The translations under genes were made by a program, and so were the position numbers. From assembly GCF_007896845.1 (NCBI RefSeq), contig NZ_VOHS01000003.1:62001-126000 (forward strand): a stretch of DNA of 64,000 bases. The letters are read 5' to 3'. Position 1 is the stretch's first letter; each line of letters starts with the position of its first letter. Source of the DNA: Chitinophaga pinensis (GTDB lineage Bacteria > Bacteroidota > Bacteroidia > Chitinophagales > Chitinophagaceae). This document shows, piece after piece, positions 60,941 through 64,000 of the stretch. The notes under the pieces were generated by a model, which was given only the letters and a program-made list of their open reading frames with translations, did no database searches and was not told the DNA's origin.

Positions 60941-61915
60941 ATGAATAAAGGGCCTATTTCTCAATTTATCCAGCACCACTACCGCCACTTTAACGCGGCT
61001 GCACTGGTGGATGCTGCCAAGGGATATGAAACACATTTACTGGAAGGCGGTAAAATGCTGGTATCTCTTGCAGGTGCTATGAGTACTGCCGAGTTGGGCA
61101 TCTCCTTCGCGGAAATGATCCGCCAGGGTAAAGTAGATATCATCTCCTGTACAGGCGCTAACCTGGAGGAAGATATCATGAACCTGGTAGCTCATACACA
61201 CTACAAAAGGGTTCCTAACTACCGTGACCTGAGCCCCCAGGAAGAATGGGACCTGCTGCAGGATGGTTTTAACAGAGTAACTGATACCTGTATTCCGGAG
61301 GAAGAAGCTTTCCGCCGTATACAGGAACATATCCACAAAATCTGGAAAGACGCTGACGATAAAGGCGAACGTTACTTCCCGCATGAGTATATGTACAAAC
61401 TCCTGCTGAGCGGCGTAATGAAAGAGCACTACGAGATCGATCCAAAGAATAGCTGGATGCTCGCTGCTGCTGAACGTAATATTCCGATCGTTGTACCGGG
61501 ATGGGAAGATAGCACCATGGGTAACATCTTCGCTTCTTACATCATCAAAGGTGAACTGAAAGCATCTACCATGAAGAGTGGTATCGAGTACATGGTATGG
61601 CTGGCAGACTGGTACCGTAACAATTCTTCTGGTAAAGGCGTAGGCTTCTTCCAGATCGGTGGCGGTATCGCGGGTGACTTCCCGATCTGCGTGGTGCCAA
61701 TGATGTATCAGGATCTGGAATGGCATGATGTACCTTTCTGGGGTTATTTCTGCCAGATCTCTGACTCCACTACCTCTTATGGTTCTTACTCCGGTGCTGT
61801 ACCTAACGAGAAGATCACATGGGGTAAACTGGATATCAACACACCAAAATTCATCGTTGAATCTGACGCTACTATCGTAGCTCCACTCATATTTGCTTAT
61901 CTGCTCGGCTGGTAA
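60941..61915 (+). CDS. deoxyhypusine synthase family protein
   Basis: 324 aa, NAD-dependent aminobutyl-transferase fold. The N-terminal helix ISQFIQHHYRHFNAAALVDAAKGYETHLLEGGKMLVSLAGAMSTAELGI matches the family, VDIISCTGANLEEDIM is the NAD region, and the catalytic lysine is retained as Lys296 in ITWGKLD. Bacteria lack eIF5A, so the substrate is not the eukaryotic one; polyamine synthesis (for example homospermidine-type chemistry) is the usual suggestion. Cytosolic, single gene, with a compound terminator downstream. Confidence 0.92.
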   Translation: MNKGPISQFIQHHYRHFNAAALVDAAKGYETHLLEGGKMLVSLAGAMSTAELGISFAEMIRQGKVDIISCTGANLEEDIMNLVAHTHYKRVPNYRDLSPQEEWDLLQDGFNRVTDTCIPEEEAFRRIQEHIHKIWKDADDKGERYFPHEYMYKLLLSGVMKEHYEIDPKNSWMLAAAERNIPIVVPGWEDSTMGNIFASYIIKGELKASTMKSGIEYMVWLADWYRNNSSGKGVGFFQIGGGIAGDFPICVVPMMYQDLEWHDVPFWGYFCQISDSTTSYGSYSGAVPNEKITWGKLDINTPKFIVESDATIVAPLIFAYLLGW

Positions 61916-61939
61916 GTGCTGATGCCGCAAGGCAAATGC

Positions 61940-61994
61940 AAAGACAAACGCTGATCACCACATTTTTGTGGTGCTCGGCGTTTTGTCTTTTATA
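61940..61994 (+). terminator. compound terminator hairpin
   Basis: Outer stem AAAGACAAACGC (61940-61951) with GCGTTTTGTCTTT (61978-61990, one bulge) and inner stem CACCACA/TGTGGTG (61956-61962 with 61967-61973). T-rich in the 3' arm. Confidence 0.8.
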
Positions 61995-62048
61995 AGGGTA
62001 TTACTTTTAATGCGAAAAGCGTATATTGTACCCTTATAACTTCCAAAA

Positions 62049-63230
62049 ATGAAAAACATATTTCCACTATTAACAGTGGCGGCCGCAGTTAGTTTCAGCG
62101 CCTGCCAGTCTGGTACAAAAACCGATAATAATTCAGCAGATAGTATGAGTACCAAACAAGACAGTCTTTCTCAGGGCCAGATATCAGACGCCAGATTTGA
62201 TACCACCATCGATGGCAAACAGGTGAAACTATATCACCTGAAAGGAAAAGGAAACATACAGGTAGCCATTACCAACTATGGCGCGAAGATCGTAAGCCTC
62301 CTCGCCCCTGATAAACAGGGACAGCTGGCAGACGTAGAACTGGGTTACGATAACGCAGCTCAGTACGTAAGCACCAAGGAAAGATATTATGGCGGTATCG
62401 TTGGTCGTTATGGTAACCGTATCGCCAAAGGTAAGTTCAAAGTGGATGGTAAAGAGTATACCCTCGCTACCAACAACGGTGTCAATCACCTGCACGGTGG
62501 TAAAGTGGGTTTCAATGATGTGGTATGGGATGCCGAACAGCCAAATGATTATACCCTGAAACTGCATTATGTATCAAAAGATGGTGAAGAAGGATACCCG
62601 GGCAATCTGGATATCACACTGACTTACGAACTGACAGACAGCAACGAAGTAAAGATCGATTATAAAGCCACTACCGATAAAGCAACTGTGGTAAACCTGA
62701 CCAACCACTCTTTCTTTAACCTGCATGGTGCTGGTAATGGCGATATCAATGATCATATCATGTATATCAATGCCGATAAGTTTACACCGGTTGACAGTAC
62801 CCTGATCCCGACAGGTAAACTGCAGGCTGTAAAAGGTACTCCGATGGACTTTACCACACCAACCAAAATCGGTGAAAGAGTGGATGCTGATTTCGAACAG
62901 CTGAAATTCGGTAAAGGATATGATCACAACTATGTACTGAACAAAAAAGGAAAAGAATTGTCATTGGCAGCTACTGTAGAAGAGCCAACAAGTGGCCGTA
63001 CTCTCGAAGTATGGACAACTGAACCTGGCGTACAGTTCTACGGTGGTAACTTTTTGGATGGTACCGACAAGGGTAAAGAAGGTAAGAGCTATGTACACCG
63101 CGGTGCGTTCTGCCTGGAAACACAGCACTTCCCTGATTCACCGAATCAGCCTGCATTCCCATCAGTAGTACTGAAACCGGGAGAGACTTATACTTCTACC
63201 TGTGTGTATAAGTTTGGGGTGAAATCTTAG
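62049..63230 (+). CDS. galM: aldose 1-epimerase lipoprotein
   Basis: 393 aa. Signal sequence MKNIFPLLTVAAAVSFSAC with lipobox Cys19 marks a lipid-anchored periplasmic enzyme, unlike the cytosolic E. coli GalM. The mutarotase fold shows YGGIVGRYGNRIAKGKF, NGVNHLHGGKVGFNDVVWD and VVNLTNHSFFNLHGAG (catalytic His), and the catalytic Glu in GAFCLETQHFPDSPN. It interconverts anomers of galactose or glucose, probably downstream of periplasmic polysaccharide breakdown. No sugar-operon neighbours. Confidence 0.95.
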   Translation: MKNIFPLLTVAAAVSFSACQSGTKTDNNSADSMSTKQDSLSQGQISDARFDTTIDGKQVKLYHLKGKGNIQVAITNYGAKIVSLLAPDKQGQLADVELGYDNAAQYVSTKERYYGGIVGRYGNRIAKGKFKVDGKEYTLATNNGVNHLHGGKVGFNDVVWDAEQPNDYTLKLHYVSKDGEEGYPGNLDITLTYELTDSNEVKIDYKATTDKATVVNLTNHSFFNLHGAGNGDINDHIMYINADKFTPVDSTLIPTGKLQAVKGTPMDFTTPTKIGERVDADFEQLKFGKGYDHNYVLNKKGKELSLAATVEEPTSGRTLEVWTTEPGVQFYGGNFLDGTDKGKEGKSYVHRGAFCLETQHFPDSPNQPAFPSVVLKPGETYTSTCVYKFGVKS

Positions 63231-63275
63231 TGGATTACATCTGCTCCTGACCGGAGTTTTTAGAGATATAAGCAT

Positions 63276-63312
63276 AAGGGTGTCTGCTGTATGGCAGACA
63301 CCCTTTGCTTTT
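63276..63312 (+). terminator. rho-independent terminator after galM
   Basis: AAGGGTGTCTGC (63276-63287) pairs with GCAGACACCCTT (63294-63305), followed by TGCTTTTTG. Confidence 0.9.
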
Positions 63313-63476
63313 TGCCCTTACAGGGTCGGGTTACTTTGTCCATTTGTTCAGGTGCTGCCATTACACCCTTACTACAGGCTCATTGTGCCGTTAATCGCTC
63401 GTTCATGGACGAAGCAATAGCAATGTAATCAGCTTGTAGTAACGTTATTCAACGAATCTATATCGGGGAAACAGAC

Positions 63477-64000
63477 TCAGAAAAAGAGGTCTGAAGCAAT
63501 ACCGTCAGCAAAAAGACGGCCTTCCGGTGTCAGGATCAGGGTGTCATTGCGGAGTATCATCCAGCCTTTGTCGATGAAAGTGCGGGACATTTTCAGCAGG
63601 ATATCCCGTTTGTCAGTGCCAAAACGCTCAGCTACTACCGGAAGAATACAGCCCTGCGAGGTGCGTAAGGTAGTCATAATGTACTCATTGAGCATCATGA
63701 CAGGTGTCAGCTCTTCCAGTTCAAAAGGAACCTTGTCTTCCTGCAGACTTTTGATATACAATGCATTGTTAGCAATGTTCCACTGGCGGGAGTCGCCATT
63801 GAAAGAATGGGCGGAGGGGCCTAATCCCAGATAGGGTTGTCCCTGCCAGTAACTGCTGTTGTGCCGGGAATGCCAGCCGGGAAGGGCGAAGTTGGATATC
63901 TCGTAATGCTCATAGCCGGCTTTGGCCGTCCATTGCATCAATTGCTCGAAATGACGTGCGGCTTTATCTGAGTCAACCGCAGCTACTTTCTTTTTCCGGA
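63477..64000 (-). CDS. hemW: HemW radical-SAM haem chaperone, C-terminal part (runs off window)
   Basis: The last 174 codons of a gene that continues past the window edge; the frame stays open through 64000. The visible part begins (N-terminal side) KKKVAAVDSDKAARHFEQLM, followed by AGYEHYEISNFALPGWHSRHNSSYW and LGLGPSAHSFNGDSRQWNIAN, which is the HemW C-terminal signature. VAERFGTDKRDILLKM and LTPEGRLFADGIASDLFF close it. HemW delivers haem to respiratory enzymes. The radical-SAM CxxxCxxC would lie outside the window. Confidence 0.95.
   Translation of the reverse strand, partial: RKKKVAAVDSDKAARHFEQLMQWTAKAGYEHYEISNFALPGWHSRHNSSYWQGQPYLGLGPSAHSFNGDSRQWNIANNALYIKSLQEDKVPFELEELTPVMMLNEYIMTTLRTSQGCILPVVAERFGTDKRDILLKMSRTFIDKGWMILRNDTLILTPEGRLFADGIASDLFF

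Noticed and set aside
1..64000. Defence island, prophage or integrative element
   Set aside because: No integrase, transposase, toxin-antitoxin, restriction, or phage structural gene is recognisable; gene content is housekeeping and conserved.
1..64000. tRNA and rRNA genes
   Set aside because: No cloverleaf-like segment with a TTCGA-type T-loop in context or rRNA-like sequence was noticed by eye; a tRNA scan would settle this.

Overview
The window looks like core chromosome of a Bacteroidota member, most likely family Chitinophagaceae (Chitinophaga or a close relative). The evidence is the gene families (DUF5606, DUF2911, DUF6263-like, DUF2024, a CHU-type lamin-tail protein, a short BBP2-type porin beside amt), an alternative complex III (ACIII) plus caa3/aa3-type oxidase operon, and recurrent promoters of the Bacteroidota form TTTG-N19-TAnnTTTG in place of -35/-10 boxes. 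The species assignment is inference. I found no rRNA, tRNA, CRISPR array, transposase, integrase, phage gene or defence island.

Layout. 1-9.7 kb: MATE efflux pump, PfkB sugar kinase, S1/P1 nuclease, uvrB, ammonium channel with its outer-membrane porin, DUF2461. 9.9-19.5 kb: small orphan gene, asd, large lamin-tail surface protein, DUF5606, M3 peptidase, SCO-Fur pair, outer-membrane protein, purN. 19.9-36.3 kb: one long respiratory locus, actABCDEF then coxB-coxA-ctaB-coxC1-coxC2-ctaF, followed after a terminator-like hairpin by a second SCO, a DUF420 protein and a small CxxC membrane protein. Together these would oxidise menaquinol, pass electrons through haems to the oxidase and reduce O2. 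ctaB makes the haem O precursor, and SCO would load CuA. 36.3-43.7 kb: DUF2024, a divergent CLC channel, MeaB, three glycosyltransferases, a Lon N-terminal-domain protein and LptC. 43.7-49.4 kb: csaA, a mostly non-coding 0.8 kb stretch, a DPP-IV-like peptidase, a frameshifted DoxX-like gene and lysS. 49.5-64 kb: housekeeping and conserved-unknown genes (Usp, DUF4197, flavin reductase with FAH-family enzyme, fatty acid hydroxylase, TIGR02757, cystathionine synthase/lyase, DUF2911, ACP phosphodiesterase, PepSY-like, deoxyhypusine-synthase-like, aldose epimerase, partial hemW).

The most unusual signal is not a protein. Four copies of a roughly 60-nt element (43951-44009, 44563-44627, 44835-44901, 58477-58533) share the block AGGTTTTTCA...GATATGGTTAAAATT and end in a rho-independent terminator hairpin whose stem shows a compensatory base change. 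Each starts 3-4 nt after a TAnnTTTG-like promoter box, and three of the four have TTCAC ending exactly 34 nt before that box. This looks like a small family of independently transcribed RNAs that I cannot name. Nearby, 45025-45078 holds three ACGTT...CCGG repeats at exact 21-bp spacing.

Other points worth a look are a one-base frameshift in the DoxX-like gene, a 23-bp perfect hairpin built from an 11-bp tandem word, a 17-bp inverted repeat between amt and its porin, histidine-rich tails on at least four subunits of the respiratory operon, and a terminator-like hairpin inside that operon.
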